Part shown: positions 25,461-34,454 of the stretch, piece after piece
Numbering within the stretch: position 1 is the first letter of the stretch
Layout of the letters: each line of letters starts with the position of its first letter
Origin: Microbacterium sp. SMR1
GTDB lineage: Bacteria; Actinomycetota; Actinomycetes; Actinomycetales; Microbacteriaceae
Assembly: GCF_003289625.1 (NCBI RefSeq)
Contig: NZ_QMBN01000002.1
Span: 54,241-118,240 of the forward strand
Direction of reading: 5' to 3'
DNA length: 64,000 nt
Made by a program: the position numbers and the translations under genes
Notes under the pieces: generated by a model
Seen by the model: only the letters and a program-made list of their open reading frames with translations
What the model was told of the DNA's origin: nothing
The model's database searches: none

Positions 25461-26719
25461 CGGTTGTTCGCCACGTACTGGGCGAGAGCGGTGTCGAGAT
25501 CGGCGAGCACCTGCTGGGTGTCACGCTGACCGCTGATGATGTTCTGCAGGCCGACCAGCAGCGCGTCCTGGATGCTGGGGTCGGTCGGCGAGAACGCCGC
25601 GACGAACTGCTTGCCCTCCCACGACGCCTGCATGTCGGGGAACAGCGGGTCGACGTCGGCGCCGATCTCGATGCCGGTCGTGGTCGGGAAGAGCTTCACC
25701 TTGCCGAGGAACTCGGTGTAGACGTCGTCCTGCATGAAGTAGTCCAGGAACTTCTGCCCGGCATCGAGCTTGGCGTCGCCGTTGTTCGGGTTGAGACCGA
25801 AGCGCACCTGGTAGGTGCCCCAGATGGTGTCGGCCCCGTCATCCGTCGTCGGGAAGTTCATGTACTCGACATCGAGGTCGGCGTCACGGGCGTCGGAGAG
25901 GATCCACGTAGCGGGGAACATCGCCGCCTGGCCGCTGAGGAACGCCGACTGCGCGGCGGTCTGGCTCGTGCCGACCGGGTTGGGCATGTAGTAAGGCGTG
26001 AGCTCGCGGACGATGTCGAGCGAGTCCGCCCACGCCTTGCTGTCCGAGAACGTCGTCTCGCCGGCAGCCATCTCGGCCCCCAGCTCCTCGTTGGCACCGT
26101 GCTCGGCCAGCGGGTAGTAGACGATGAACTGCGGCCACCAGTTGTCCTGCGCGCTCATCGCGAAGGGCGTGATGCCCGCGGCCTTGAGCTTCTCCGAGGC
26201 CGCCAGGAGCTCGGTGTAGGTCGTGGGCTCCTCGGTGATGCCGGCCTGGTCGAACAGCGCCTTGTTGTAGATGAGACCATTGCCCGAGAGCGAGATCGGC
26301 AGGTTGTAGGTGCCACCCGCGCGCTGCGAATCCTCCGCAGCTTCGGGGGTCAGCTTCGACAGGTAGCTCTCGCCGCCGTCGGAGAGATCGGCCGCGAAGC
26401 CGTCGGCGACGAACGTGTCGATGTTGCCGAGGTCGAAGCCGTAGACGTCCGGACCGGCCCCGCCCGAGAGGCGGGTCTTGAGGATGTTGTCGTAGTCGTT
26501 GGTGTTGAAGAACTCCGCGTTGACGGTGATGTCGGGGTTGGCTTCCTCGAACGACGCGATGACGTCCTCGTACGCCTTCTGCGTGTCACCGCCGTCGCCC
26601 CACATCAGGAAGCTGAGCTCCGTCTTCCCGCCGCCGGCGTCACCCGCGCACCCGGCCAGAGTGCCGACGGTCGCGAGCGCGACTCCGACGAATGCTGTCC
26701 CCTTGAGCCACTTCTTCAT
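25457..26719 (-). CDS. ABC sugar-binding lipoprotein (first of tandem pair)
   Basis: First gene of the minus-strand operon ending at 16.7 kb. It has 420 residues, a Sec-type signal and a lipobox ending at Cys24. It has the family 1 solute-binding fold and a near-parallel sequence to the next gene. A regulon palindrome lies 61 bases upstream, so this is the main controlled promoter for the CUT1 importer. It should bind an oligosaccharide outside the membrane and pass it to the permeases encoded further downstream. Confidence 0.92.
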   Translation of the reverse strand: MKKWLKGTAFVGVALATVGTLAGCAGDAGGGKTELSFLMWGDGGDTQKAYEDVIASFEEANPDITVNAEFFNTNDYDNILKTRLSGGAGPDVYGFDLGNIDTFVADGFAADLSDGGESYLSKLTPEAAEDSQRAGGTYNLPISLSGNGLIYNKALFDQAGITEEPTTYTELLAASEKLKAAGITPFAMSAQDNWWPQFIVYYPLAEHGANEELGAEMAAGETTFSDSKAWADSLDIVRELTPYYMPNPVGTSQTAAQSAFLSGQAAMFPATWILSDARDADLDVEYMNFPTTDDGADTIWGTYQVRFGLNPNNGDAKLDAGQKFLDYFMQDDVYTEFLGKVKLFPTTTGIEIGADVDPLFPDMQASWEGKQFVAAFSPTDPSIQDALLVGLQNIISGQRDTQQVLADLDTALAQYVANNR

Positions 26720-26779
26720 GGCTTCTCCCTGTCTTCATCGATGGTCGACGCCCGCTGGAGGCGCGACGTCCGGGTATTG

Positions 26780-26792
26780 GTAGCGAGACTAC
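26780..26792. promoter_or_regulatory. RpiR/HexR-like operator, site 2
   Basis: GTAG-CGAGA-CTAC, upstream of the first binding-protein gene on the minus strand. Same 4-5-4 architecture as the other sites, with the conserved C after the left arm and A before the right arm. Confidence 0.65.
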
Positions 26793-26852
26793 ACGTTGGC
26801 GCCTCATTCGTCGCGTGTTTACCGAATTGAGAAGTTCTACCTGCCAATTTCG

Positions 26853-26865
26853 CTAGTGCCACTAC
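26853..26865. promoter_or_regulatory. RpiR/HexR-like operator, site 3 (one mismatch)
   Basis: CTAG-TGCCA-CTAC, differing from the consensus by one base in the left arm. It sits 35 bases before the plus-strand unknown-protein/GH78 operon, and about 18 bases beyond a TTGAGA word at 26827-26832 that may be a -35 element. Together with site 2 it gives each side of the divergent region its own operator. Confidence 0.5.
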
Positions 26866-26900
26866 TTTCTCGGCCGTGATCGTGGCTAGGGTGATGCCTC

Positions 26901-28217
26901 ATGGAATCCTCGCAGCAGCCGCACGCCATCGGCCGACGCATCACCGTCAACACCGTGGTGCGACGCCACCAGATCGAGGCCACCCGCACGCGCTCGCTGT
27001 GGGAGGACGAATCCGAGCTCCACTCGGCGGAGCTCGTCGAGCGGTTCTCCGACACCGTGCGCGCGGCGATCCCGGATGCCCGGCTGACCTGGGCGATGTC
27101 ATGGGGCGCCCTCACCGACGACTCGTCGCGCTACCGCGACGTGCGCACCGCCGTTCGCCGTGCGGCCGAGGCGCACGGCGACGACATCGCCTTCGTGCCC
27201 GGCGGGTTCTTCGCCAACCTGTACGGCTCACGCGAGGACGTCTCGCGCGACATCGCCGACGCAGCCGATCTCATCGCGCAGGAGTTCGGTCGCGACCCCC
27301 GGTCGCTGGTCGCCGGCTTCCTCTCGGCGCACAACATCGCCGATGCGCGCGGCCGGGGGATGCGGACGGTGCAGGGCAACATCTGGAGCCAGTTCGACAT
27401 CGATCTGCAGGACGGTGACGGCTCGATCGCCTACCCCTACTACCCGTCGTCATCGCACTTCCTCGTACCCGGGCGGGGCGATCAGCGCATCGACGCCGTC
27501 CAGCTCGACGGCTGGACGGTCGACCTCGTCGCCGCGCGAACCGCCGGGATGTCGTCGGACTACAACTCGCGTCTGGGCCTCGGCCCCATCGAGACGCTGC
27601 ATCGCCTGCCCCGCGCCGACGCGCTCCGCGAGCTGAACGCGACGAGCGAGGCGCACTTGAACGACAGCAACGTCGAGCGCAACGGTCTGGGCTGGCTGAC
27701 GGTCAACTACGAGATCAGCGAGGTCGCCCGCGGGCTCGAGACCGATCCCTCGATGCTCGATGCCTGGGGCGGCTGGCTGGGAGGCCTGCGCGATCGCTGG
27801 CCGGATCTGAGGATGCCGACGATCGCCGAGTTCGGCGACGAGTGGCGCACGCGGCATCCCGACAACGAACGGCTCGCGTACCTGCTGCAGCAGAGCGGCA
27901 GCGGTGTGCAGGCGTCACGGCTGGGCGAGACGGTGACCTGGTTCATGACGGTCGGCTTCCGCCTGGGCGTGGTCTCGGATGCCGACGGCATCCGAGTGTT
28001 CGACTACACCGCCTACGACGGCGACGCGGTCGAACCGTCAGGTCTCGGCGACCGACGCTGGAGCCTGCTCGGCGAGATCAACCAGAAGCGCACCCGCCCG
28101 CAGGACGAGCCGGTGCCGCTGCGCCGATTCCTGGCAGCGCATCCCGAGGTCGATGCGGCATTGGATGCCGGCTACGGCCAGAGCGTCGAGCTCGCGGCAT
28201 TGCGGGAAGAGGCATGA
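26901..28217 (+). CDS. Uncharacterised protein of the glycan locus (possibly DUF3863-like)
   Basis: A 438-residue soluble protein with no signal peptide. I do not recognise the family with confidence; it recalls DUF3863-type proteins from Bacteroidetes glycan loci. Notable segments are LTWAMSWGALTDDS, DIAFVPGGFFANLYG, a DIDLQDGDGSIAYPYYPSSSHF block and WLTVNYEISEVARG, with many aromatic and acidic residues as in a sugar-active barrel. It is co-transcribed with the GH78 gene (ATGA overlap), behind a regulon operator. A glycoside-hydrolase, deacetylase or epimerase-like role on the same substrate is a guess from context. Confidence 0.6.
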   Translation: MESSQQPHAIGRRITVNTVVRRHQIEATRTRSLWEDESELHSAELVERFSDTVRAAIPDARLTWAMSWGALTDDSSRYRDVRTAVRRAAEAHGDDIAFVPGGFFANLYGSREDVSRDIADAADLIAQEFGRDPRSLVAGFLSAHNIADARGRGMRTVQGNIWSQFDIDLQDGDGSIAYPYYPSSSHFLVPGRGDQRIDAVQLDGWTVDLVAARTAGMSSDYNSRLGLGPIETLHRLPRADALRELNATSEAHLNDSNVERNGLGWLTVNYEISEVARGLETDPSMLDAWGGWLGGLRDRWPDLRMPTIAEFGDEWRTRHPDNERLAYLLQQSGSGVQASRLGETVTWFMTVGFRLGVVSDADGIRVFDYTAYDGDAVEPSGLGDRRWSLLGEINQKRTRPQDEPVPLRRFLAAHPEVDAALDAGYGQSVELAALREEA

Positions 28218-30748
28218 CTCGGCTTCACCGCCTGACCGTCGACCACGACGTCGACCGCGTCGGCACCGGCCCCCGGCCGCTGTTCGGGTGGGAGATCGTC
28301 ACAGACGAGCCGGGCAGCCGGCAGACCTCCTGGCGCCTCGAGGTCCGAGACGCCCGAGGCGTCGTGGTCTGGGACTCCGGCGTCGTCGCGGACGACCGCT
28401 CGGTCGACATCGCGTATGCGGGTCTGCCGCTCGCGGCTCTCGCACGTCACCGGTGGCGCGTCGAGGTCGAGACCACCGCCGGACCGGTCACGGGCGACGG
28501 AACGTTCGTCACGGGAGTCGTCGATGCGGACTGGCGAGGCGCCCGGTGGATCGGCGCCGCCGAGCCGTCCGCGGCGGCTCCGATCGTGCGCGGCGCCTTC
28601 ACTCTCGACGCCGAACCGATCGAGGCCTACCTGGTCGTCGCCGCCGGAGGTCTGGCGCACGTCGAGCTCGACGGACGACCCGTGGACGACTCCGTGCTCG
28701 GGCCCGGGTTCACCGACTACGACGTCGTCGCCCAGTACACCGTGGTCGACCTCACCGATCGGCTGACTCGCGGCGCCCATGTGCTGACGGCGGAGCTCGG
28801 CCGCGGCTTCTACGGCATGCGAGGCCGCAACACCTGGAACTGGGAGACGGCCCCCTGGCACGACGACCCCTGCGTCCGCCTGTTGCTCGTCATCCGGGGG
28901 GCCGACGGTGAACAGACCGTCGTGACGGACGACACCTGGCGAGCGGTCGACGGAGCGACCATGAGCGACGACCTGTACGCCGGCGAGGATTTCGACGCAC
29001 GGCGTCGTGTCGTCGGAGTGGGTTCCGCCGACACCGACGTCTCCGGCTGGCCGCGCGTGCGGATGGCGACCGGCCCTGCCGGAGCACCCGAGCCGCAGCG
29101 ACAGCCGCCCATCGTCGTCGCGGGGCATCTCGAGCCGGAGTCCGTGGTCGAGCTCGGCGAGGGCCAGTGGGTCGTGGGCTTCGAACGGGTCATCGCGGGC
29201 TGGGTCGAGATCGAAGCCGAGGGCGCCGCCGGTGACGTGATCGAGCTCCGTTTCGGAGAGACCCTCGAGCCCGACGGGACGCCGAACTACGAGGACGAGA
29301 AGGGCTACTTCGACGGGCGGTTCCAGACGGACCGCATCATCCTCGACGACACGGGCGTAGACGGGCCGCTGCGGTGGCATCCGCGGTTCACCTGGCACGG
29401 GTTCCGCTACGTCGAGGTGCGCGCGCCCCGTCTTCCCCGATTGCGGGCGGCGATCGTGCACACCCGGGCCCCGCGAATCGGCCGCTTCTCGTGCTCCGAT
29501 CCCCTGCTGAACACGATCCACGAGCTCACGGTGCGCACGATCGTGAGCAACCTGCACGGCATCCCGACCGACACCCCGAAGTACGAGAAGAACGGGTGGA
29601 CGGGCGACGGGATGGTCGGCGCGCGGATGATGCTCCAGAACCTCGACACGCACGAGTTGCTCGCCAAGTGGACGGCCGACATCGCCCATTCCCGCCACGG
29701 TGCGGGTGCCCCCGAGGTGATCGCGCCCCACGGCGGATGGCGCATGGACTGGTCCCCCGCACCGACGTGGCACTCCGCGCTGCTCCTCGTGCCGTGGGAG
29801 GTGCACCTGCAGCGAGGCGACCGAGACGTGCTCGCGGCGGTGTGGCCCGATGCCCGCGACTACCTCCGCTTCGAGATCGACCGATCGCCCGGCGGCATCG
29901 CCGAGACGACGCTCGGCGACTGGGTCGCCCCCGACACGGATGCCGGCGGCGGCAACCCGCCCGAGGACGCCCGTGTCGCCGCGACCGCCTTCCTCATCGC
30001 CATGTGCGACACCGCCGCCCGGATCGCCGTCGAGCTCGGAGAACCCGCGGATGAATGGCTCGCGGCGGCGCAGCGCAGTCGCGAGGCGTTCGTCGCGACC
30101 TTCTGGGATGCCGATCGCGCCGAGGTCCGGGGCGTCGGCGACGACGGGTACCGGCAGGCCCATGCCGTCCTCGCCCTCGCATTCGACATCCTCCCCGAAG
30201 ACGCCCGACAGCCGGCCGCCGATCGTCTCGCCGCCGACGTGCGTGACCGCGGCGACCATCTGTGGACCGGCGCGCTCGCGACGAAGCACATCCTGCCGGT
30301 GCTGACACAGTTCGGGCACGCGGATGCCGCTGTCGCGGTCGCGACGCAGACGACTTTCCCGAGCTGGGGCCACTGGGTCGAGCTCGGGGCCACGTCGCTC
30401 TGGGAGCACTGGAAGCCGGAGTCGCGCTCGCGCGGACACTACTTCCTCGGCACCATCGACGACTGGCTCTACGGCGATGTCGCCGGGCTGCGTCCGCTAG
30501 CCGCGGGCTGGCGTCGAGCCGGTATCGAACCGCGGGTGACCGCCACGTCGCTGACGTCGGCCGAAGGGTCGGTACGAACGCCCTACGGCGACCTCTCGGT
30601 GCGCTGGCGGCGTGGGGGCGAAGATCTCGCTCCGGACGAGGTGGAGCTCACCTGCGAGGTTCCCGTCGGGATCACCGCCGAGGTCGTGCTGCCGGGCGTC
30701 CGACGGGAGGTCGGCTCAGGCGTGCACACGCTCCGCGCGCACGTCTGA
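28214..30748 (+). CDS. GH78 alpha-L-rhamnosidase
   Basis: An 844-residue cytoplasmic enzyme with the GH78 order: N-terminal beta-sandwiches (about 1-330), linker, alpha/alpha-barrel (about 400-750) and C-terminal beta-domain. The hallmark GIPTDTPKYEKNGWTGDG around residue 450 holds the catalytic acid region; the later SWGHWVELGATSLWEHW and SRGHYFLGTIDDWLYG blocks are also typical. It releases terminal alpha-L-rhamnose from oligosaccharides or glycosides. The start overlaps the preceding stop. The gene directly shows that rhamnose is probably part of the substrate. Confidence 0.93.
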   Translation: MTRLHRLTVDHDVDRVGTGPRPLFGWEIVTDEPGSRQTSWRLEVRDARGVVVWDSGVVADDRSVDIAYAGLPLAALARHRWRVEVETTAGPVTGDGTFVTGVVDADWRGARWIGAAEPSAAAPIVRGAFTLDAEPIEAYLVVAAGGLAHVELDGRPVDDSVLGPGFTDYDVVAQYTVVDLTDRLTRGAHVLTAELGRGFYGMRGRNTWNWETAPWHDDPCVRLLLVIRGADGEQTVVTDDTWRAVDGATMSDDLYAGEDFDARRRVVGVGSADTDVSGWPRVRMATGPAGAPEPQRQPPIVVAGHLEPESVVELGEGQWVVGFERVIAGWVEIEAEGAAGDVIELRFGETLEPDGTPNYEDEKGYFDGRFQTDRIILDDTGVDGPLRWHPRFTWHGFRYVEVRAPRLPRLRAAIVHTRAPRIGRFSCSDPLLNTIHELTVRTIVSNLHGIPTDTPKYEKNGWTGDGMVGARMMLQNLDTHELLAKWTADIAHSRHGAGAPEVIAPHGGWRMDWSPAPTWHSALLLVPWEVHLQRGDRDVLAAVWPDARDYLRFEIDRSPGGIAETTLGDWVAPDTDAGGGNPPEDARVAATAFLIAMCDTAARIAVELGEPADEWLAAAQRSREAFVATFWDADRAEVRGVGDDGYRQAHAVLALAFDILPEDARQPAADRLAADVRDRGDHLWTGALATKHILPVLTQFGHADAAVAVATQTTFPSWGHWVELGATSLWEHWKPESRSRGHYFLGTIDDWLYGDVAGLRPLAAGWRRAGIEPRVTATSLTSAEGSVRTPYGDLSVRWRRGGEDLAPDEVELTCEVPVGITAEVVLPGVRREVGSGVHTLRAHV

Positions 30749-30765
30749 GCCGGCCGTCCGGTTCA
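30746..30765. terminator. Small hairpin across convergent stop codons
   Basis: TGAGCCGG-CCGT-CCGGTTCA: 8 pairs including one G-T, with each arm containing a stop codon (GH78 on the plus strand, SDR on the minus). Probable short shared terminator without T-tract. Confidence 0.4.
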
Positions 30766-31515
30766 CCAGGCCGAGTAGCCCCCGTCGGCGAGGACGATCG
30801 ATCCGGTCAGATACGACGCGGCGTCCGAGGCCAGGAAGGCCACGAGCGACGCGACCTCCTCCGGCGAACCGAGGCGCTGCATCGGGGTGCGGCGGACCCA
30901 GTCGTCCCACCACTCTCCGGGAACGCCGTCCTTCGTCAGATCGGTGCCGATGTAGCCCGGCGCCACGGCGTTGACCCTGATGCCCGCGTCGACGTACTCG
31001 ACGGCGAGCGACTTCACCGCCAGGTGCACCGCGCCCTTCGACGCGTTGTAGGCGGCCTGCCGCTGCGGCGCGTTCGCGAGCTCTCCCGACATCGACCCGA
31101 TCGCGACGATCGATGCGCCGCGGGTCATGTGACGAGCGGCCTCGCGGGCGCACCAGAATGTTCCGGTCGCGTTGACGGCGAGCACGGCGTCCCACGCCTC
31201 GCGCGAGATCTCGGACGACGGCTGGTGGTTGGCGATGCCCGCCGAGGTCACCAGGATGTCGAGCCGGCCGTGGCGCGCGGCGACGCCCGCGAACACCTCG
31301 GCGACCGCCGCCGCGTCGGTCACGTCGAGGTGGACGTACTCGACTCCCCCACCGAAAGACTCCGCCGCGGCGCGGCCGACGTCGTCGAGGAGGTCTGCGA
31401 TGACGACGGTCGCTCCGAACTCGCGCAGCGCGGTGACGCAGGCGAGTCCGATGCCCCGGGATCCGCCGGTGATGACGGCCACTCTGCCGTCCAGTTCGAG
31501 CCGTTCGCGGTACAT
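30763..31515 (-). CDS. Short-chain dehydrogenase/reductase
   Basis: A classical SDR of 250 residues: cofactor motif TGGSRGIG, NSAG-like TSAG at about residue 90, catalytic Ser in GSMSG, YxxxK as YNASK, and a C-terminal DGGYSAW. Asp in VIADLL after beta-2 suggests NAD(H) use. ATG 31515 is chosen because GGAAGGG lies just upstream; the frame extends further but without a ribosome site. It diverges from the RpiR gene, with the shared operator 35 bases upstream. Oxidation of a sugar or sugar acid of the pathway is the likely reaction. Confidence 0.88.
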   Translation of the reverse strand: MYRERLELDGRVAVITGGSRGIGLACVTALREFGATVVIADLLDDVGRAAAESFGGGVEYVHLDVTDAAAVAEVFAGVAARHGRLDILVTSAGIANHQPSSEISREAWDAVLAVNATGTFWCAREAARHMTRGASIVAIGSMSGELANAPQRQAAYNASKGAVHLAVKSLAVEYVDAGIRVNAVAPGYIGTDLTKDGVPGEWWDDWVRRTPMQRLGSPEEVASLVAFLASDAASYLTGSIVLADGGYSAW

Positions 31516-31549
31516 CTCTGTGCCCTTCCGAGGTGGTGGGGTAAGGTTT

Positions 31550-31562
31550 GTAGCGATACTAC
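31550..31562. promoter_or_regulatory. RpiR/HexR-like operator, site 4
   Basis: GTAG-CGATA-CTAC in a TTGTAG...CTACA context, between the divergent SDR and regulator genes. It ends 15 bases before the regulator GTG start, directly ahead of its ribosome site, so it implies autoregulation together with control of the SDR. Confidence 0.7.
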
Positions 31563-31577
31563 ATGGAGGGGGGATCC

Positions 31578-32522
31578 GTGACCACGGACACCGCACCCGG
31601 CGCATCCGGCACCACCGCAGCGCCCACGGAGGACTCGAGCGACACGCTCCTGGAGCGCATCACACGGCAGCTTCCGAGCCTGCGACGATCCGAGCAGCGC
31701 GTCGCCGCCATCGTGCTCGACAATCCCGTCGGGGCGGTTCAGTTCACGATGGCGGGGCTGGCCGAAGCCGCCGAGGTGAGCGAGCCGACGGTCATGCGGT
31801 TCTGCGCCTCGGTCGGGTGCGAGGGGTTCCAGGACTTCCGCATCCAACTCGCCCAGACGCTCGCCCTCGGCTTGCCGGTTACCCATTCGTCGATCACACC
31901 CGACGACTCGAGCGCCGACCTGTCGGAGAAGATCTTCGACCACACTATCTCGAGCCTCGACCGGGCTCGCCGCACGCTCGACGCCGCGGCGGTCGAGGAC
32001 GCCATCGCGCTGATCCTCGACGCATCCGACATCCTGTTCGTCGGCTTCGGCGCGAGCGGCATCATCGCGCAGGACGCGCAGCAGAAGTTCCCCCTGTTCG
32101 GGGTGCCGTGCCAGGCGCCGGAAGACTTCCACCAGCAGTTCATCGCCGCGACGATGAGCGGGCGGCGATCGGTCACCGTCGCGATCTCGAACACCGGCCA
32201 CACCGAGCAGACGATGATCGTCGCCGAGGCGGCACGCAAGGCCGGCGCGTCCGTCATCTCCATCACCGGGCGCCCGAGCCCGCTGTCCGAGATCGCCACC
32301 GTTCCGCTCATCGCACGCACCTTCGAGGACACCGACGTCTACACGCCGTCGACCAGTCGTCTGGCCGGCCTCGTCGTCATCGACATCCTCGCCACGGGCG
32401 TCGCGCTCCGCCGCAGCCCCGAGCACACGGCCGCCATCCGCCGGATGAAGAGCGAGCTGGCCTCGATGCGCCACGGCGGCGCCGCCGACGAAGCCGTCGC
32501 CGACCAGCAGCCCTCGTCATGA
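31578..32522 (+). CDS. MurR/RpiR-family regulator, HexR-like
   Basis: A 314-residue regulator: N-terminal RpiR helix-turn-helix (about 20-90, core LAEAAEVSEPTVMRFCASVGCEGFQDF) and a C-terminal SIS sugar-phosphate-binding domain. The SIS segments FVGFGASGIIAQDAQQKF and SNTGHTEQT align well with those of HexR, the KDPG-responsive regulator of proteobacteria. GTG 31578 is chosen because GGAGGGG precedes it; ATG 31563 would overlap the operator. It is first of a three-gene operon with the dehydrogenase and phosphotriesterase-like genes (ATGA and GTGA overlaps). It is the most probable protein acting at all eight GTAG-N5-CTAC sites. The ligand is probably a keto-deoxy or hexose phosphate. Confidence 0.9.
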   Translation: MTTDTAPGASGTTAAPTEDSSDTLLERITRQLPSLRRSEQRVAAIVLDNPVGAVQFTMAGLAEAAEVSEPTVMRFCASVGCEGFQDFRIQLAQTLALGLPVTHSSITPDDSSADLSEKIFDHTISSLDRARRTLDAAAVEDAIALILDASDILFVGFGASGIIAQDAQQKFPLFGVPCQAPEDFHQQFIAATMSGRRSVTVAISNTGHTEQTMIVAEAARKAGASVISITGRPSPLSEIATVPLIARTFEDTDVYTPSTSRLAGLVVIDILATGVALRRSPEHTAAIRRMKSELASMRHGGAADEAVADQQPSS

Positions 32523-33484
32523 CGACTCGTCAGCGACGCGTGCTGGTCACGTCGCGGTCGTTCGGAGGCGGAGGCACCGACTTCGCCGCCGAGCTGGATG
32601 CCGCCGGCTACGAGGTCGTGCGCGCGAGTCCCGCGCACGATCTGGAGGAGCTCGCGTCGCTGCTGCCTGACGCCGACGGGTGGATCGCCGGCACGGGCCC
32701 GGTCACGGCGGCGCACCTCGAGCTCGCACCCGCACTGCGCGTCATCGCCCGCTACGGCGTCGGGGTCGACAAGGTCGACGTCGCGGCGGCCGCGGCGCGC
32801 GGCGTCGTGGTCACGAACACCCCCGGCGCGAACTCGAGCGCAGTAGCCGAGCACACCGTCACTCTTCTCCTCGCGGCCCTGCGCGGCGTGCCGGCGGCCG
32901 ACCGCCGGGTCCGCTCCGGCGACTGGTCGGGCTGGCAGGCGCGCGAACTGTCGGCACTGACCGTGGGCGTGCTCGGCCTCGGGCGCATCGGACGCCTTGT
33001 CGTCGAACGGCTCGGCGGCTTCCGGCCGCGGGTGCTCGGCGCCGATCCCTGGGTACCGGCCGACGACTCGATCTTCGACGGAATCGAGCGAGCGTCCGCC
33101 GATGACCTCGCCCGATCGTGCGACGTCGTCACCCTGCACGCCCCCGGAGGCCAGACCGTCGTCGATGACGCCTGGCTCGCGGCATCCGATCGGCCGGTGC
33201 TGCTGGTGAACACCGCGCGCGCCGACCTCGTCGACGAGGATGCCGTCGCCGCCGCGCTGCGGTCGGGCCGGGTCTGGGCCTACGCCGCCGACACCCTCGC
33301 GACCGAGAATCACGGCGACGGCGCCTCGCCCCTGCTCGCCCCCGATCTCGCCGATCGCGTCATCGTCACGCCGCACCTCGCCGCCCAGACCCGCGAGGGC
33401 GTCGACGGCATGGGCAGCATGGCCACCGCCGACCTGCGCGCCGTGCTCGAGGGCCGTCAGCCGCGGCACCCGGTCGCGCCGTGA
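32519..33484 (+). CDS. D-2-hydroxyacid dehydrogenase family protein
   Basis: A 321-residue NAD(P)-dependent dehydrogenase. The Rossmann motif is GVLGLGRIGR; the catalytic Arg lies in NTARADLVD and the His in VTPHLAAQT. The substrate domain has the ARYGVGVDKVD segment typical of phosphoglycerate- and hydroxypyruvate-reductase-like proteins. It is coupled to the regulator upstream (ATGA). It could interconvert a 2-keto and 2-hydroxy sugar acid, such as a cleavage product of the aldolases. The exact substrate is unknown. Confidence 0.85.
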   Translation: MTTRQRRVLVTSRSFGGGGTDFAAELDAAGYEVVRASPAHDLEELASLLPDADGWIAGTGPVTAAHLELAPALRVIARYGVGVDKVDVAAAAARGVVVTNTPGANSSAVAEHTVTLLLAALRGVPAADRRVRSGDWSGWQARELSALTVGVLGLGRIGRLVVERLGGFRPRVLGADPWVPADDSIFDGIERASADDLARSCDVVTLHAPGGQTVVDDAWLAASDRPVLLVNTARADLVDEDAVAAALRSGRVWAYAADTLATENHGDGASPLLAPDLADRVIVTPHLAAQTREGVDGMGSMATADLRAVLEGRQPRHPVAP

Positions 33485-34425
33485 CCGACGCGCGCGGGCG
33501 GGTCCGCACGGTGACGGGCGACGTGGGGCCCGACGCCCTCGGCACCGTGAACTATCACGAGCACCTGTTCCAGCGCTCCCCGCTGCTGCCCGGCGACGAC
33601 CTCGACGACGAAGACGCATCGGGGCGCGAGGCCGTGGAGCTGCGGGAGTCGGGCTTCGCCACGCTCGTCGACGCGACCCCGCTCGGCCTCGGACGGCGAC
33701 CCCACGCGATCCGTCGCATCTCGCGCGCGACCGGCCTCACCGTCGTCATGACCACGGGCGCTCACCGCCGCGAGCACTATGCCGAGGATCATCCGTTGCT
33801 CTCGGCATCCGAGGACGAGCTCGCGGCCGCGTTCCTCCGCGACCTGACCGTCGGTGCCGCCGAGGGGCTCGCTGCCGGTCAGGATGCCGCGCCGCGAGCC
33901 GGCGTGCTCAAGGTCGGTCTCGGCTACTGGCGCATCGACGAGGCGGCCCGCCGGGCCATCGCGGCGGTCGGCGCCGCACACCGCGAGACGGGCGCGCCGG
34001 TGATGGTGCACCTCGAGCACGGCACGGCTGCCCACGAGGCTCTCGACGCCCTCGCCGCCGTCGGCGTCGCCCCCGATCGTGTCGCGCTGGCCCACATCGA
34101 CCGCAATCCCGACCCGGGGCTGCACGCCGAGCTCGCCGCGCGAGGCGCGTTCCTCGGTTACGACGGCGCTGCGCGGGCTCGCGACTGGCCCGACTCCGTG
34201 CTGATCGACTGCCTCACCGAGACCGCTCGGCGCGGCGGAGCCGACCGCGTGCTGCTCGGCGGCGACGTCGCCCGCGCGACGCGTTATCGCGCCTACGGCG
34301 GCATCCCGGGCCTGCGCTATCTCGGCGACCGCTTCGTGCCGCGCCTGCGCGACGCCGCCGGCGACGACGTCGTCGATCGCGTCCTGCGCCGCAACCCCGC
34401 CGCCTGGCTCGCCTGGCGCGTGTGA
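33481..34425 (+). CDS. Phosphotriesterase-family hydrolase (probable lactonase)
   Basis: A 314-residue TIM-barrel metal hydrolase with the complete binuclear site of the PTE family: His26 and His28 (HEH), carbamylated Lys144 (VLKVG), His177 (VHLEHG), His205 (AHIDRNPD) and Asp262 (GGDVAR). Family members in sugar operons hydrolyse sugar lactones, so opening an aldonolactone made by one of the SDR proteins is the most natural role. GTG start overlapping the previous stop (GTGA). It is the last gene of the regulator operon. Confidence 0.85.
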   Translation: MTDARGRVRTVTGDVGPDALGTVNYHEHLFQRSPLLPGDDLDDEDASGREAVELRESGFATLVDATPLGLGRRPHAIRRISRATGLTVVMTTGAHRREHYAEDHPLLSASEDELAAAFLRDLTVGAAEGLAAGQDAAPRAGVLKVGLGYWRIDEAARRAIAAVGAAHRETGAPVMVHLEHGTAAHEALDALAAVGVAPDRVALAHIDRNPDPGLHAELAARGAFLGYDGAARARDWPDSVLIDCLTETARRGGADRVLLGGDVARATRYRAYGGIPGLRYLGDRFVPRLRDAAGDDVVDRVLRRNPAAWLAWRV

Positions 34426-34454
34426 CGCGGGCGAGCCGGCGACGAGCCCGCTCG

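Noticed and set aside
26780..26865. Palindromes interpreted as insertion-sequence ends or attachment sites
   Set aside because: The same 13-bp palindrome occurs at seven other promoters with unrelated flanks, and no transposase or integrase is present.
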